A stretch of 64,000 nucleotides of DNA from Paenibacillus sp. SZ31 (GTDB lineage: Bacteria > Bacillota > Bacilli > Paenibacillales > Paenibacillaceae): the NCBI RefSeq assembly GCF_012912005.1, contig NZ_JABBEA010000013.1:124001-188000 (forward strand), in the 5' to 3' direction. The position numbers were made by a program, and so were the translations under genes. The first letter of the stretch is position 1, and each line of letters begins with the position of its first letter. The notes beneath the pieces were generated by a model. It searched no databases. It saw only the letters and a program-made list of their open reading frames with translations, and was not told where the DNA came from. Below are positions 1 to 8,581 of this stretch, in pieces.

Positions 1-1
1 A

Positions 2-982
2 GGCTTGGGAAGCCATCTGAAACGTGGAACTGGTCATGCGGAAGTGCATGCACTTAACATGGCAGGAAGCGACGCAGAGGGCAGTACGGTATACGTTACA
101 CTCGAGCCCTGTAGTCATTATGGCAAGACGCCACCTTGCAGTGAACGCCTGATTCATGAAAAGGTGAAACGTGTCGTGGTATGTTGTGAAGATCCAAATC
201 CGCAAGTATCCGGCAAGGGCATAAGCATGCTCCGTCAACAAGGCATTGAAGTTGAAGTTGGTGTATTGCGTGAGCGTGGAAGACGCATGAATGAAAAATT
301 CATTAAATTTATTACAACGGGTCTACCTTTCGTGACGCTGAAGACGGCTACGACTTTGGATGGAAAGATTGCTACTCGCAGCGGAGACAGCAAGTGGATC
401 TCCAACGAGCCCGCTCGTGAGATTGTTCATGCGCTTCGTCATCGTCACCAGGGAATTATGGTTGGCGTGGACACAGTTATTGCCGATAATCCGGAGCTTA
501 CAACCCGTTTGCAAGTAGAAGGCATTAGTCCGGTACGCATTGTGGTGGATTCCAAGCTGCGTCTTCCTTTAGGTGCCAAGATGGTTAAAGATGGTCTAGC
601 CCCAACATGGGTACTGACAACAGACGAAGCCAGTCCTGAAGCTGCTGAGCGTTTGGAAGCCTACGGCATCGAAATTATACGCTGTGGTCCTGGACCACGT
701 GTTGATCTGTTAAGCGGACTTAGCAAGCTGGGTGAGCGTGAGATCGGTTCAATTTTGCTTGAAGGTGGAGGCACTCTGAATGGAGCCATGTTGGAGGCAC
801 GGTTGGTCGATCGCTTGCTGATGTTTATCGCTCCTAAGATTGTAGGCGGTTATGATACACCTGGAAGCTTCCGCTTCGAGGGTGTGGAACGTATGAATCA
901 GGCGATTCAGTTGAATCAGCTGGAAATCGAACAAGTTGGAGATAATATCAGCATTGGCGGTATTCCGGTGTGGCCTGAATAA
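2..982 (+). CDS. ribD: Riboflavin biosynthesis protein RibD (5' truncated by window)
   Basis: Bifunctional diaminohydroxyphosphoribosylaminopyrimidine deaminase and 5-amino-6-(5-phosphoribosylamino)uracil reductase, carrying out the second and third steps of riboflavin synthesis from GTP. The open frame continues to base 2, so the N-terminus lies outside the window. The zinc-dependent cytidine-deaminase-like domain is visible as HAEVHAL followed by PCSHYGKTPPC, which supplies the His/Cys ligands and catalytic Glu. The reductase domain follows, with the conserved stretch TTLDGKIATRSGDSKWIS and a C-terminal LLEGGGTLNGA nucleotide-binding motif. It is the first visible gene of a rib operon. Any FMN riboswitch would lie upstream of the window. 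Identification is confident. Confidence 0.96.
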   Translation, partial: GLGSHLKRGTGHAEVHALNMAGSDAEGSTVYVTLEPCSHYGKTPPCSERLIHEKVKRVVVCCEDPNPQVSGKGISMLRQQGIEVEVGVLRERGRRMNEKFIKFITTGLPFVTLKTATTLDGKIATRSGDSKWISNEPAREIVHALRHRHQGIMVGVDTVIADNPELTTRLQVEGISPVRIVVDSKLRLPLGAKMVKDGLAPTWVLTTDEASPEAAERLEAYGIEIIRCGPGPRVDLLSGLSKLGEREIGSILLEGGGTLNGAMLEARLVDRLLMFIAPKIVGGYDTPGSFRFEGVERMNQAIQLNQLEIEQVGDNISIGGIPVWPE

Positions 983-1042
983 ATAAATGGATCATAAAGT
1001 AATAAGTAAGGATCCTTAGAAATGATCGAGGGAGGCGGCAGC

Positions 1043-1711
1043 ATGTTTACCGGTTTGGTGGAAGAAGTTGGTCAGATTCGGCGTATTGGTCGGAAGGGCG
1101 AAGCGATGGTCCTGAATATCGGGGCTTCCGCCATCATGGACGATCTAAAGATTGGCGATAGTGTGGCAGTGAACGGAGTATGCTTGACAGCGACAACGCT
1201 GGAAGGTGGAGGTTTTACCGCCGATGTAATGCCTGAAACGTATCGTCATACCAATCTCAGTCAGTTGCAATCTGGCAGTAAAGTTAATCTGGAGCGAGCC
1301 ATGCAATCAGGCGGCCGTTTTGGCGGACATATCGTTCAGGGCCATGTCGATGGTACTGGAGTGATCGGCAGTATCACTCGTGATCAGAACGCAATTGTGT
1401 TTGAGATCAAGCCGGATGATCACCAGTTGTTCAAATATCTGATCCCCAAAGGGTCAGTTACACTGGATGGCATTAGCTTGACCGTTGTCCATACTTCACA
1501 GACCGCATTCACAGTTTCCATTATCCCTCATACGATTGGTGAGACTGTACTAAATGTCAAAAAGACAGGGGATACCATCAATATCGAATGCGATATTTTG
1601 GGGAAATATGTGGATCATTTGCTGCAGTATGGGAGAGGACATCAGGAGACGGGTGCTGGCAAGCCGCGCAGTATCAGTGAAGATTTTCTCGCCAATCACG
1701 GATTTGCATAA
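1043..1711 (+). CDS. ribE: Riboflavin synthase alpha chain
   Basis: Dismutates two 6,7-dimethyl-8-ribityllumazine molecules to riboflavin and the pyrimidine precursor; normally a trimer. The protein starts MFTGLVEEVGQ, the family's invariant N-terminus, and contains two lumazine-binding barrel repeats; the second is introduced by GGHIVQGHVDGTG. A GGGAGGCGG ribosome binding site lies just upstream of ATG 1043, so I prefer this start to an in-frame ATG at 1022 that lacks one. It sits 60 nt after ribD in the same direction and is about 222 residues, normal for the family. The last 15 or so residues are poorly conserved. Confident. Confidence 0.95.
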   Translation: MFTGLVEEVGQIRRIGRKGEAMVLNIGASAIMDDLKIGDSVAVNGVCLTATTLEGGGFTADVMPETYRHTNLSQLQSGSKVNLERAMQSGGRFGGHIVQGHVDGTGVIGSITRDQNAIVFEIKPDDHQLFKYLIPKGSVTLDGISLTVVHTSQTAFTVSIIPHTIGETVLNVKKTGDTINIECDILGKYVDHLLQYGRGHQETGAGKPRSISEDFLANHGFA

Positions 1712-1748
1712 TGAAAGTAGAGAACAGAAATAAACTGGAGGTGGACCA

Positions 1749-2981
1749 ATGTCAGAACAATCCATTCTGGACACGGTAGAAGAAGCCATATATGATCTCA
1801 TGCGTGGTAAACCCGTCATTGTTGTGGATGATGAAGATCGGGAGAATGAAGGCGATTTTATCGCTTTGGCCGAAAAGGCGACACCTGAAGTCATCAATTT
1901 CATGATTACTGAAGGTAGAGGTCTGGTCTGTGTTCCGATTACACAACAACGTGCGGACGAACTTAACCTGAAACCCATGGTTCAACAAAATACGGATTTC
2001 CATGGAACGGCCTTCACCGTCTCTGTGGATCACAAAGATACTACAACAGGCATCTCGGCACATGAACGTTCTATTACTGTGAAAGGTCTGATCGATCCTG
2101 AAGCGAAAGCCGGGGACTTCCGTAAGCCTGGTCACATGTTCCCGTTGATTGCAAAAGACGGCGGTGTGCTTCGGCGTGCCGGACATACGGAAGCGGCTGT
2201 AGATCTTGCTATCATGTGCGGTTCGTATCCCGCAGGCGTGATCTGTGAAGTGATTAAGGAAGATGGCACGATGGCCAGACTTCCGGATCTGCAGGAGATT
2301 GCTCGCAAGCATGATCTGAAGTTGATCAGCATTCAGGATATGATTCGTTACCGTAACGAAAAAGAGCAACTGGTTCAACGTGAAGTGGCTGTACGTATGC
2401 CTACAGACTTTGGTGAGTTCCAAGCGGTGGCCTATACAAACGCTGTGGACAACAAGGAGCATGTGGCTCTGGTCAAAGGTGAGATTGATGGTTCCAAACC
2501 CGTACTGGTGCGTGTACACTCTGAATGTTTGACAGGCGATGTATTCCATTCTCATCGTTGTGACTGTGGTCCGCAGTTTGATGCGGCACTCAAACAGATC
2601 CATGAGGAAGGCAATGGCGTACTGCTCTATATGAGACAGGAAGGTCGGGGCATTGGGCTGATCAACAAACTCAAAGCTTACAAGCTCCAAGAAGAAGGTC
2701 TGGACACGGTGGATGCAAACCTGAAGCTGGGCTTTGCTGCCGACTTGCGTGATTACGGGATTGGCGCTCAAATTCTGAAAGACCTTGGGGTTCGTCAGAT
2801 CAGATTGCTAACAAACAATCCTCGCAAGATCAAAGGCCTTGAAGGATATGGACTTGAAGTGGTAGAGCGTGTCGCCATCCAGATGGAGGAGAATGAGGAT
2901 AATACCGTTTATCTTCATACCAAGCAAGCCAAGCTGGGACATATGCTGAAGTTCGATGATATCGAGCAGAACGAAGAGTAA
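1749..2981 (+). CDS. ribBA: Bifunctional DHBP synthase / GTP cyclohydrolase II
   Basis: Supplies both branches of riboflavin synthesis: 3,4-dihydroxy-2-butanone-4-phosphate from ribulose-5-phosphate, and the pyrimidine from GTP. The N-terminal RibB domain shows DDEDRENEGDF, the acidic metal site, and RPGHMFPL-like KPGHMFPL near residue 135. The C-terminal RibA domain shows the zinc motif ECLTGDVFHSHRCDCG and QEGRGIGL. The start is fixed by GGAGGTGGACCA before ATG 1749. Its 410 residues match the Bacillus fused enzyme. It follows ribE by 37 nt in the operon. Confident. Confidence 0.97.
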   Translation: MSEQSILDTVEEAIYDLMRGKPVIVVDDEDRENEGDFIALAEKATPEVINFMITEGRGLVCVPITQQRADELNLKPMVQQNTDFHGTAFTVSVDHKDTTTGISAHERSITVKGLIDPEAKAGDFRKPGHMFPLIAKDGGVLRRAGHTEAAVDLAIMCGSYPAGVICEVIKEDGTMARLPDLQEIARKHDLKLISIQDMIRYRNEKEQLVQREVAVRMPTDFGEFQAVAYTNAVDNKEHVALVKGEIDGSKPVLVRVHSECLTGDVFHSHRCDCGPQFDAALKQIHEEGNGVLLYMRQEGRGIGLINKLKAYKLQEEGLDTVDANLKLGFAADLRDYGIGAQILKDLGVRQIRLLTNNPRKIKGLEGYGLEVVERVAIQMEENEDNTVYLHTKQAKLGHMLKFDDIEQNEE

Positions 2982-3084
2982 ATGCGTTGTAGATGAACAC
3001 ACTTTTACCATGTAATTTATGGAAGTGATTACTTCGGAATTTCCGTTGCTTACATTATATTATACCGTTAGGGAGATGACTTGA

Positions 3085-3552
3085 ATGCCACAATTTTTTG
3101 AAGGACATTTAGTATCAGAAGGATCAAGATATGGAGTTGTTGTTGGACGTTTTAACGAATTCATCACGAGCAAATTGCTTAGCGCAGCACTTGATGCATT
3201 CAAACGTCACGGCGTGCAAGATGATGAAGTGGATGTAGCCTGGGTTCCAGGTGCGTTCGAAATCCCTTTGATTGCGCAGAAAATGGCAGAGAGCGGCAAG
3301 TATGATGCAGTGATTACCCTGGGAACTGTTATTCGTGGATCAACTACTCATTACGATTATGTGTGCAACGAGATGGCTAAAGGGGTAGCAGCAATTAACC
3401 TGAAAACAGGCGTGCCTACGATCTTCGGTCTGGTTACAACTGAAAATATTGAACAAGCAATTGAACGTGCCGGAACCAAGGCGGGTAACAAAGGTTGGGA
3501 TGCAGCTACGGCGGCAATTGAGATGGCAAACTTGACGAAACAGCTAAAATAG
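3085..3552 (+). CDS. ribH: 6,7-dimethyl-8-ribityllumazine synthase
   Basis: Condenses the butanone phosphate and ribityl-aminouracil products into lumazine; usually forms an icosahedral 60-mer that can enclose riboflavin synthase. Visible motifs include RFNEFITSKLL near the N-terminus, WVPGAFEIP and GTVIRGSTTHYDYVCNE around the active-site His. It has 155 residues, typical length. ATG 3085 is preceded by TAGGGAGATGA. The 103-nt gap after ribBA shows no obvious terminator, so it is probably the last gene of the rib operon; a hairpin follows at 3572. Confidence 0.97.
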   Translation: MPQFFEGHLVSEGSRYGVVVGRFNEFITSKLLSAALDAFKRHGVQDDEVDVAWVPGAFEIPLIAQKMAESGKYDAVITLGTVIRGSTTHYDYVCNEMAKGVAAINLKTGVPTIFGLVTTENIEQAIERAGTKAGNKGWDAATAAIEMANLTKQLK

Positions 3553-3571
3553 TGCTTATTTAATAGTAGTG

Positions 3572-3637
3572 CCCTGCTTTGCGCAGACGAAAACGGGAAA
3601 CCGGATTCGGACGGCTTAGCAGGGTTTTGTATTTTTC
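3572..3637 (+). terminator. Terminator after the rib operon
   Basis: A CCCTGCT arm pairs with AGCAGGG about 40 nt later and is followed by TTTTGTATTTTT. The long loop can fold further. It separates ribH from scpA. Confidence 0.6.
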
Positions 3638-3656
3638 TGGCGGGAGGATTCGTCTA

Positions 3657-4457
3657 GTGACGGTAGTTACATACAAACTGGAGACTTTTGAAGGGCCTTT
3701 GGATCTGCTGCTTCATCTGATTGATAAGGCTGAAATTCATATCCAGGATATTCCCATCAGCGATATTACCGATCAATACATGGCGTATCTGCATTCGATG
3801 CAGGAACTGGAACTGGATATTACGAGTGAATTTCTGGTCATGGCAGCAACACTGCTGTCGATCAAGAGCAAACTTTTATTGCCAAAACCACCGGTAATTG
3901 AGGATTTCGAGGATTATGATTATATGGAAGAAGAAGATTATGATCCACGTGCAGAGTTGATCGCACGTCTGATAGAATATCGCAAGTACAAGGGGATTGC
4001 GCGTCATCTTCATGAACGGGAGTGGGAACGCAGCCTTATTTTTTCCAAAGAGCCCGAGGATCTGCGCCCTTATATGCCTGTAGAAGCCCCTTCGAACCCA
4101 GTTGAGGGATTACACACCTCTGACCTGATTGCTGCATTTCAGAAGGCGCTACGCAAGGCTGAGAAGCGTACAACCGTAACCCGGATCAAACGGGATGAAA
4201 TATCGGTTAAGGACCGGATACGGGATGTCATCGGCGCTTTGGAAAGTATGGGGCCGGGAGGCAGACTTTTGTTCTCCAAGTTGATGGATGAGCATATCTA
4301 TCGCCATGAGATTGTCGTGACTTTCTTGGCGGTGCTGGAACTGATGAAGATGAAGCAGATTGTCTGTTATCAGGAGCGGATGTTTGAGGATATCGTTATG
4401 GAGTGGAGAGGGGAAACAAAGAATCATGGATTTTCGGAAATTGAAATCGATTATTGA
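3657..4457 (+). CDS. scpA: Segregation and condensation protein A
   Basis: Kleisin subunit that bridges the two SMC heads in the bacterial condensin complex, acting on the nucleoid. The N-terminus reads TYKLETFEGPLDLLLHLI, the diagnostic kleisin motif that contacts the SMC neck, and the region DITSEFLVMAATLLSIKSKLLLP follows. The C-terminus carries the winged-helix part that binds the SMC head. I choose GTG 3657 because GGGAGG lies 9 nt upstream and the family N-terminus follows directly; an in-frame upstream ATG would put 26 unrelated residues inside the preceding hairpin. It overlaps scpB by 32 nt, suggesting translational coupling. About 266 residues. Confidence 0.95.
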   Translation: MTVVTYKLETFEGPLDLLLHLIDKAEIHIQDIPISDITDQYMAYLHSMQELELDITSEFLVMAATLLSIKSKLLLPKPPVIEDFEDYDYMEEEDYDPRAELIARLIEYRKYKGIARHLHEREWERSLIFSKEPEDLRPYMPVEAPSNPVEGLHTSDLIAAFQKALRKAEKRTTVTRIKRDEISVKDRIRDVIGALESMGPGGRLLFSKLMDEHIYRHEIVVTFLAVLELMKMKQIVCYQERMFEDIVMEWRGETKNHGFSEIEIDY

Positions 4458-5082
4458 AGGCCTGCTGTTTTTGTCCGGAGAAGAAGGTCTGAGTATCAAA
4501 CAAATTGCCGAGATCGTCGACCAGCGAGTGGAGCTTGTAACGGACGCGATTGAGGAGATGATTGGTGAATTTTTACAGCAGGGACGAGGTGTACAGATTC
4601 TCAAAATCGCCGGCGTAGTGCAGTTGGGTACCTTGCCTGAGCACGCTGTGTATTTCGAGAAACTTGCGTATTCTCCAGCACGAACTTCCTTATCCCAGGC
4701 GGCTCTGGAGACGCTGGCCATCGTGGCGTATCGGCAGCCGATTACACGGGTTGAGATTGAGGAAATCCGCGGTGTAAAATCTGAGCGGGCTATTCATACA
4801 CTTGTGAATAAGGATCTGATTATTGAAGTGGGACGGGCCGAGGCGATCGGACGACCAATTCTGTACGGAACGACCAAGTCATTCCTGGATTATTTCGGAC
4901 TGGCTTCAATTAAAGACCTTCCGGAACTAGGCTTGTTCGAAGATTCGGAAAACCTGGAGGAAGAGACACAACTGTTATTCAACAAACTGGATTTGCAACA
5001 ACTGGAACCGGAAAGTGCTGATCGGGCGGATGTTCTAAGTCAATTTGACAACGAAGACGATAATACGGATTCTTCACTTTAA
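4426..5082 (+). CDS. scpB: Segregation and condensation protein B
   Basis: Winged-helix partner of ScpA in SMC-ScpAB; two copies bind the kleisin middle region. The protein starts MDFRKLKSIIEGLLFLSGEEG, a typical ScpB N-terminus, and contains LSQAALETLAIVAYRQPITR and EIRGVKSERAIHTLV, the second winged-helix core. ATG 4426 fits the family start; the ORF extends further upstream only inside scpA. About 218 residues with an acidic C-terminal tail (EDDNTDSSL). Gene order ribH-scpA-scpB is shared with Bacillus subtilis. Confidence 0.95.
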   Translation: MDFRKLKSIIEGLLFLSGEEGLSIKQIAEIVDQRVELVTDAIEEMIGEFLQQGRGVQILKIAGVVQLGTLPEHAVYFEKLAYSPARTSLSQAALETLAIVAYRQPITRVEIEEIRGVKSERAIHTLVNKDLIIEVGRAEAIGRPILYGTTKSFLDYFGLASIKDLPELGLFEDSENLEEETQLLFNKLDLQQLEPESADRADVLSQFDNEDDNTDSSL

Positions 5083-5099
5083 TCTGCAAGTTCATATTA

Positions 5100-5129
5100 A
5101 CCGACACCCAAAGTGGGGTCGGTTTTTTT
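5100..5129 (+). terminator. Terminator after scpB
   Basis: ACCGAC-A-CCC pairs with GGG-GTCGGT and is followed by seven T residues: a standard intrinsic terminator with one bulge. Confidence 0.9.
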
Positions 5130-5158
5130 GTGCCTTTTTTTATAAATTGAACTAAACA

Positions 5159-5305
5159 TTACACATAACGGAGAGGACAGAAATAATCTGAAGAAACGGA
5201 GTGTTCGCCTTTATCCTCGGATTTACCCTTTAGAAAAGGGAATCAAAAAAATCTGGGGATAACAGCGATCGGAAGGTTATTCTGTCATCGGAGTGACCAG
5301 TGTAA
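5159..5305. repeat. 147-bp imperfect inverted repeat, MITE-like or structured RNA element
   Basis: The ends are TTACAC and GTGTAA. Inside them, GACAGAAATAA near the left end faces TTATTCTGTC near the right end, then GTTCGCCTTTATCC faces GGGGATAACAGCGATC, around a central ACCCTTTAGAAAAGGGA hairpin. The whole element can fold into one long interrupted stem. There is no ORF. The rest of the 372-nt gap between scpB and the next gene shows nothing else I can support. I suspect a dispersed Paenibacillus intergenic repeat, but that needs a genome search. Confidence 0.6.
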
Positions 5306-5454
5306 CTAATCTTTAGTCCAATTTGTTTATATAAAAGGTTAAGGACCGTTTCCAAACAAATATGAAATGGGATTTTTAGGTCAGGCGTGAATTTTTTCCT
5401 ATCCAGAGTGCCATACTAGACGAGAAAAGAATTGAGGGCTTGGAGGTAAGGCCT

Positions 5455-6198
5455 GTGTGGATTTGGCTTGGAGGAATCGGTTTGTTGTTCGCATTGCTGA
5501 TTGCCGCAGTCCTCATCTCAAATGTTCATGTACATTTTACATTCAGTAAACATAAAAGTGATGATTACGCCAATATTAATGTTCGTCTTCTCTATGGAAT
5601 CGTGCGGATTAACTATGAAATCCCCAGTATTGTTTTTCGCAATATGAAGGAAGGTTTCCTGGTCAAGACCGAACAATCCATGAATCACTCCAGAGGAGAA
5701 GCCCAGGGAAGTGAGCGAGTTAACAAACGTAAAGTCAAGAAGTGGGCCAAAGATGTAAAGGTTATGCTAAGGGCGACCGATGCGCTCAAGCTATGGCTCA
5801 AGCAAACACTCACGCATGTACATATGACTGAGCTATCCTGGTCTACCCACATCGGGGTTGGCGATGCAGCATACACAGCGGTGCTGACGGGCTGGGTGTG
5901 GAGTATCAAGTCCATTATCATTGGTTTTCTCACCTATCAGATCCGTTTCGATGATACACCTGTGCTTCAAGTTATGCCGGTATGGTCAGACGAAATGGAG
6001 TTTAGAACAGAGCTCGACTGCAGAGTGAAAATTCGGATTACAGCTCTTTTGATCGCTGGAGTTACGCTACTCACCCGTGTGCTCCAAGTCGAAGGCGGAT
6101 GGCGGATGTGGCTTAAGCTTCTTCAAGAACAACGCCGCAAGCGTAAGGAGAAGGAGAAGGAGAAGCAAAAGCAAAAGCTTAGTGGGACAACACGATAA
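5455..6198 (+). CDS. ytfI: DUF2953 membrane protein, YtfI-like
   Basis: A protein of about 247 residues with one strong N-terminal membrane segment (WLGGIGLLFALLIAAVLIS), a soluble middle part containing the conserved GDAAYTAVLTGWVWS block typical of DUF2953, and a very basic C-terminal tail of Arg/Lys/Glu/Gln. GTG 5455 is chosen because GGAGGT stands 7 nt upstream; a TTG at 5440 would place the site inside the gene. It lies directly before ytfJ as in Bacillus, where the pair is linked to sporulation. The biochemical function is unknown. Confidence 0.8.
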   Translation: MWIWLGGIGLLFALLIAAVLISNVHVHFTFSKHKSDDYANINVRLLYGIVRINYEIPSIVFRNMKEGFLVKTEQSMNHSRGEAQGSERVNKRKVKKWAKDVKVMLRATDALKLWLKQTLTHVHMTELSWSTHIGVGDAAYTAVLTGWVWSIKSIIIGFLTYQIRFDDTPVLQVMPVWSDEMEFRTELDCRVKIRITALLIAGVTLLTRVLQVEGGWRMWLKLLQEQRRKRKEKEKEKQKQKLSGTTR

Positions 6199-6250
6199 AT
6201 TCCCATCATATCAGGTCTGTTTTTGAAAATGTGAGGTTGGAGTACACAGC

Positions 6251-6279
6251 GTATACTTCGATTGCTTATTTACATAAGT
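6251..6279 (+). promoter_or_regulatory. Possible forespore (sigma-G-like) promoter of ytfJ
   Basis: GTATA, 17 nt, then CATAAGT, 68 nt before the ytfJ start. This partly fits the GYATR-N17-CATnnTA pattern of sigma G, and the Bacillus homologue is forespore expressed. The -10 match is imperfect. Confidence 0.35.
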
Positions 6280-6346
6280 CCCTTCAAGTTTGGGGATGAT
6301 ATGGTTAGATCAAACCTAGCTTACATTGAAACTGGAGGGAATTTAA

Positions 6347-6832
6347 ATGTCAGATCATCCAATTCAAGGCTTAATGGAAACTGCTATGGAAAATATCAAG
6401 GCCATGGTGGATGTCAATACAATTGTTGGCGATGCAGTCGAAACACCAGATGGTACCGTGATTCTGCCGATCAGTAAGGTAGGATTCGGGTTCGCTGCTG
6501 GTGGCAGTGATTTTAACGTCAATGAAGGAAGTAGTGGCAAAAGTGGTGCTACAGGTACATCAACTGAACATGCTAGTTCAGCTAAAGTTGCTTCTCCGTT
6601 TGGAGGCGGTAGTGGTGGTGGTGTATCCATTCGTCCTATCGCGTTCCTGGTCGTAGGCAAACAGGGCGTGCACATCGTACCACTCGATAATTCAACACAT
6701 CTATTTGAGAAACTCATTGACTCCACCCCTTATGTTCTCGACAGAATTCAGGGTATGTTCCAACGTAATACAACAACGCCAACGAATACAACAGGTGTAC
6801 CTGTTACACCAGATCCATCAACCTATAGCTGA
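6347..6832 (+). CDS. ytfJ: GerW-family sporulation protein YtfJ
   Basis: A protein of 161 residues starting MSDHPIQGLMETAMENIKAMVDVNTIVGDAV, followed by TVILPISKVGFGFAAGGSDF, both hallmarks of the GerW/YtfJ spore protein family. A Gly/Ser-rich low-complexity middle leads into the conserved block PIAFLVVGKQGVHIVP. The C-terminus is Thr/Pro rich. Known homologues are made in the forespore and influence germination (family knowledge). ATG 6347 has GGAGGGAA upstream. It is the last host gene on the left side of the accessory block. Confidence 0.9.
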   Translation: MSDHPIQGLMETAMENIKAMVDVNTIVGDAVETPDGTVILPISKVGFGFAAGGSDFNVNEGSSGKSGATGTSTEHASSAKVASPFGGGSGGGVSIRPIAFLVVGKQGVHIVPLDNSTHLFEKLIDSTPYVLDRIQGMFQRNTTTPTNTTGVPVTPDPSTYS

Positions 6833-6846
6833 ATCATCTCCTCATG

Positions 6847-6879
6847 ATCCCTCTCGCCTCCCAGCGTGAGGGATTTTTT
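6847..6879 (+). terminator. Terminator after ytfJ; left boundary of the accessory block
   Basis: ATCCCTC pairs with GAGGGAT and is followed by TTTTT. Its sequence closely matches the terminator at 51773-51805 on the other side of the 45-kb block (27 of 32 aligned bases by hand). Confidence 0.85.
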
Positions 6880-6994
6880 GCTGTTTGTTTAGCGAATAGT
6901 GAGTGTTTTTTCGGAGGTTTCCGTATCGTATGAGACTTATATCTGTAATCCGCCTAACCTAGACATGAAATAGGTTATTGAAGGGGGAACGTGA

Positions 6995-7420
6995 ATGCAC
7001 AGAGACACCGTTTTTATGGTTTTGTTTGGCTGGCTGCTATCGGCAGTCGTGTATTTGGTAGGAGGAATTGATCACCTGTTTATTGCAGTGACCATCTTTG
7101 TGGGGCTGGATTACATCACAGGGGTGCTGTCTGCATGGTATAGGAAAGAGTTATCCAGCAGGGTTGGATGGTGGGGGCTTGCTCGTAAGTCATTGACATT
7201 TGTCTTTGTCATTATTGCACATCAACTGGATATGGTTGCAGGCAATTCAAATGATTTTATGAGAGATGCGATGTTAATGTTCATCATTGGTACCGAAGGA
7301 ATCAGTATTTTGGAAAACCTGGGCAAACTGGGCCTGCCTGTACCGAAGTTTATCACTTCAGCTCTCTTTAAGCTTCGAGGTAATGAAGATCAAGTTGAAG
7401 ACAAGGAGAAGATGTCATGA
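6995..7420 (+). CDS. Phage-type holin (toxin secretion/phage lysis family)
   Basis: A membrane protein of 141 residues with three or four hydrophobic segments in the first 110 residues and a charged C-terminal tail. The stretch FVGLDYITGVLSAWYRKELSSRVGWWGLARK-like, with the DYITG and SRVGWWGLARK signatures, is typical of the BlyA/TIGR01593 holin family. Holins open the membrane so that an endolysin can reach the wall. The following amidase overlaps its stop codon by 4 nt, forming a classic lysis cassette. ATG 6995 has GAAGGGGGAA upstream. No copy of the CGTATAGA promoter was found before it. Confidence 0.88.
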   Translation: MHRDTVFMVLFGWLLSAVVYLVGGIDHLFIAVTIFVGLDYITGVLSAWYRKELSSRVGWWGLARKSLTFVFVIIAHQLDMVAGNSNDFMRDAMLMFIIGTEGISILENLGKLGLPVPKFITSALFKLRGNEDQVEDKEKMS

Positions 7421-8190
7421 TACAGATCACCAAGGATTACATACCTGTTAATAAATACAGTCGAGCCGGACTGAAATTAAAAGCGAAACGTGGAATTGTG
7501 ATGCATTATACGGCTTCTCCCGGAGCGCCCGCGAAGAACATTAGCAAATACTTTGCAAGTTTGGCAGAGCAAGATTCCAATAAAGCAGTGCAAGGCCGTT
7601 ATGCAAGTGCACATTTTTCGGTAGATCGAACTTCGATATATAACAGTCTACCGGATGATGAACTGGCCTACCACTGCGGGAGCGCAACATACACGAAGGA
7701 AGCGCTAGCCAAGCTTGGGACATATCCAAACAATAGTACAGTGGGCATTGAGATGTGCATTGAAAAGGATGGCAGTATCCATGAAGATACATTCAATAAC
7801 GTTGTAGACCTCGCGGTATACCTCATCAGGGAACGGGGCTTCCCACCCGTTTTCTTCACACATAAAGAAGTGGTTGGATGGAAGGAATGCCCACTCCCAT
7901 GGATTAAACAACCAAGTGAATATGAAAGATTTAAGCAAGCAGTACATACAAAATTAAACCCGCTGCAAGAAGTAGCAGTCACGGAGGATGATGATATGAA
8001 TACGGTTCTGGATTATGCACAATGGGCCTGGAATGAACTTGATCAGTACATCGGAGATGCCTACAACGACAAAGTAATTGACGATTGGGCATGGGTAGAG
8101 AAGGTACGTAAGAAGAAGTTGACTTATGGAGAGTTATTGTTGCTGAAGGTCTTAATTGATGAGCGCAGACGCAAAAAAAGCCTGACCTAA
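7417..8190 (+). CDS. N-acetylmuramoyl-L-alanine amidase (endolysin)
   Basis: Amidase_2 domain spans roughly residues 10-170. Zinc and catalytic residues are visible: His in VMHYTASPG, His in FFTHKEVVGWKECP and the Cys of the same segment, plus GIEMCIE. The enzyme cleaves the bond between MurNAc and the stem peptide. The last 65 residues, after a TEDDDMN linker, are a Trp- and Lys-rich helical region that may bind the wall but match no domain I recognise. There is no signal peptide, consistent with release through the adjacent holin. Overlaps the holin by 4 nt. Confidence 0.92.
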   Translation: MIQITKDYIPVNKYSRAGLKLKAKRGIVMHYTASPGAPAKNISKYFASLAEQDSNKAVQGRYASAHFSVDRTSIYNSLPDDELAYHCGSATYTKEALAKLGTYPNNSTVGIEMCIEKDGSIHEDTFNNVVDLAVYLIRERGFPPVFFTHKEVVGWKECPLPWIKQPSEYERFKQAVHTKLNPLQEVAVTEDDDMNTVLDYAQWAWNELDQYIGDAYNDKVIDDWAWVEKVRKKKLTYGELLLLKVLIDERRRKKSLT

Positions 8191-8209
8191 AGTGCATCTT
8201 GAAAAGGGG

Positions 8210-8398
8210 CTATGCTTGCCTGCTTGTTAACCATGAGTTAAAGTGAGCTGGGTCTTTTAAAAAATAATAATGTTGTATAATCACGATATGATCAGGATAC
8301 TCAAGTTCATATTGGGTCTGAATCGAGGATGCATCGACGACTCCAATAACAGCGAGTTGATTCGTTTCGATCACATGTGTTGGTTTGGCCGGGCTCAT
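8210..8398 (-). CDS. Small protein of unknown function in leftward island
   Basis: A 62-residue protein (MSPAKPTHVIETNQLAVIGVV at its start). I do not recognise it. Reasons to call it real: AAAGGATG lies 7 nt before ATG 8398, and a copy of the block's TTAAC-N16-CGTATAGG promoter points at it 70 nt upstream. The segment NQLAVIGVVDASSIQ loosely recalls short spore germination GerP-type proteins, but the resemblance is too weak to name it. It converges with the amidase gene, whose stop is 20 nt away. Confidence 0.6.
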   Translation of the reverse strand: MSPAKPTHVIETNQLAVIGVVDASSIQTQYELEYPDHIVIIQHYYFLKDPAHFNSWLTSRQA

Positions 8399-8467
8399 AC
8401 AATCATCCTTTCGTTAATTAAGTCAGAGTCAACAGGGGCGATGGAGATGTCCATGGTCCCTAGATGA

Positions 8468-8496
8468 CCTATACGAGGCAGGATGGAGAAGGTTAA
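8468..8496 (-). promoter_or_regulatory. Late-type promoter copy (minus strand)
   Basis: On the minus strand: TTAAC, exactly 16 nt, CGTATAGG. It is one of eight sites in the block and points to the small gene at 8210-8398. Last base differs from the CGTATAGA consensus. Confidence 0.75.
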
Positions 8497-8538
8497 GCTG
8501 AACTGGTCAAACCGGGTTGAAAATAAAAATATAGAAAA

Positions 8539-8573
8539 GCAGAACCCCACGTCATTGTGATGTGGGGTTCTGC
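8539..8573 (-). terminator. Strong terminator, 16-bp stem
   Basis: GCAGAACCCCACGTCA faces TGATGTGGGGTTCTGC with a TTG loop and one G-U pair. On the minus strand it is followed by a T-rich run, so it most likely ends the leftward genes at 8582 and 8986. Confidence 0.88.
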
Positions 8574-8581
8574 CTATGTAA

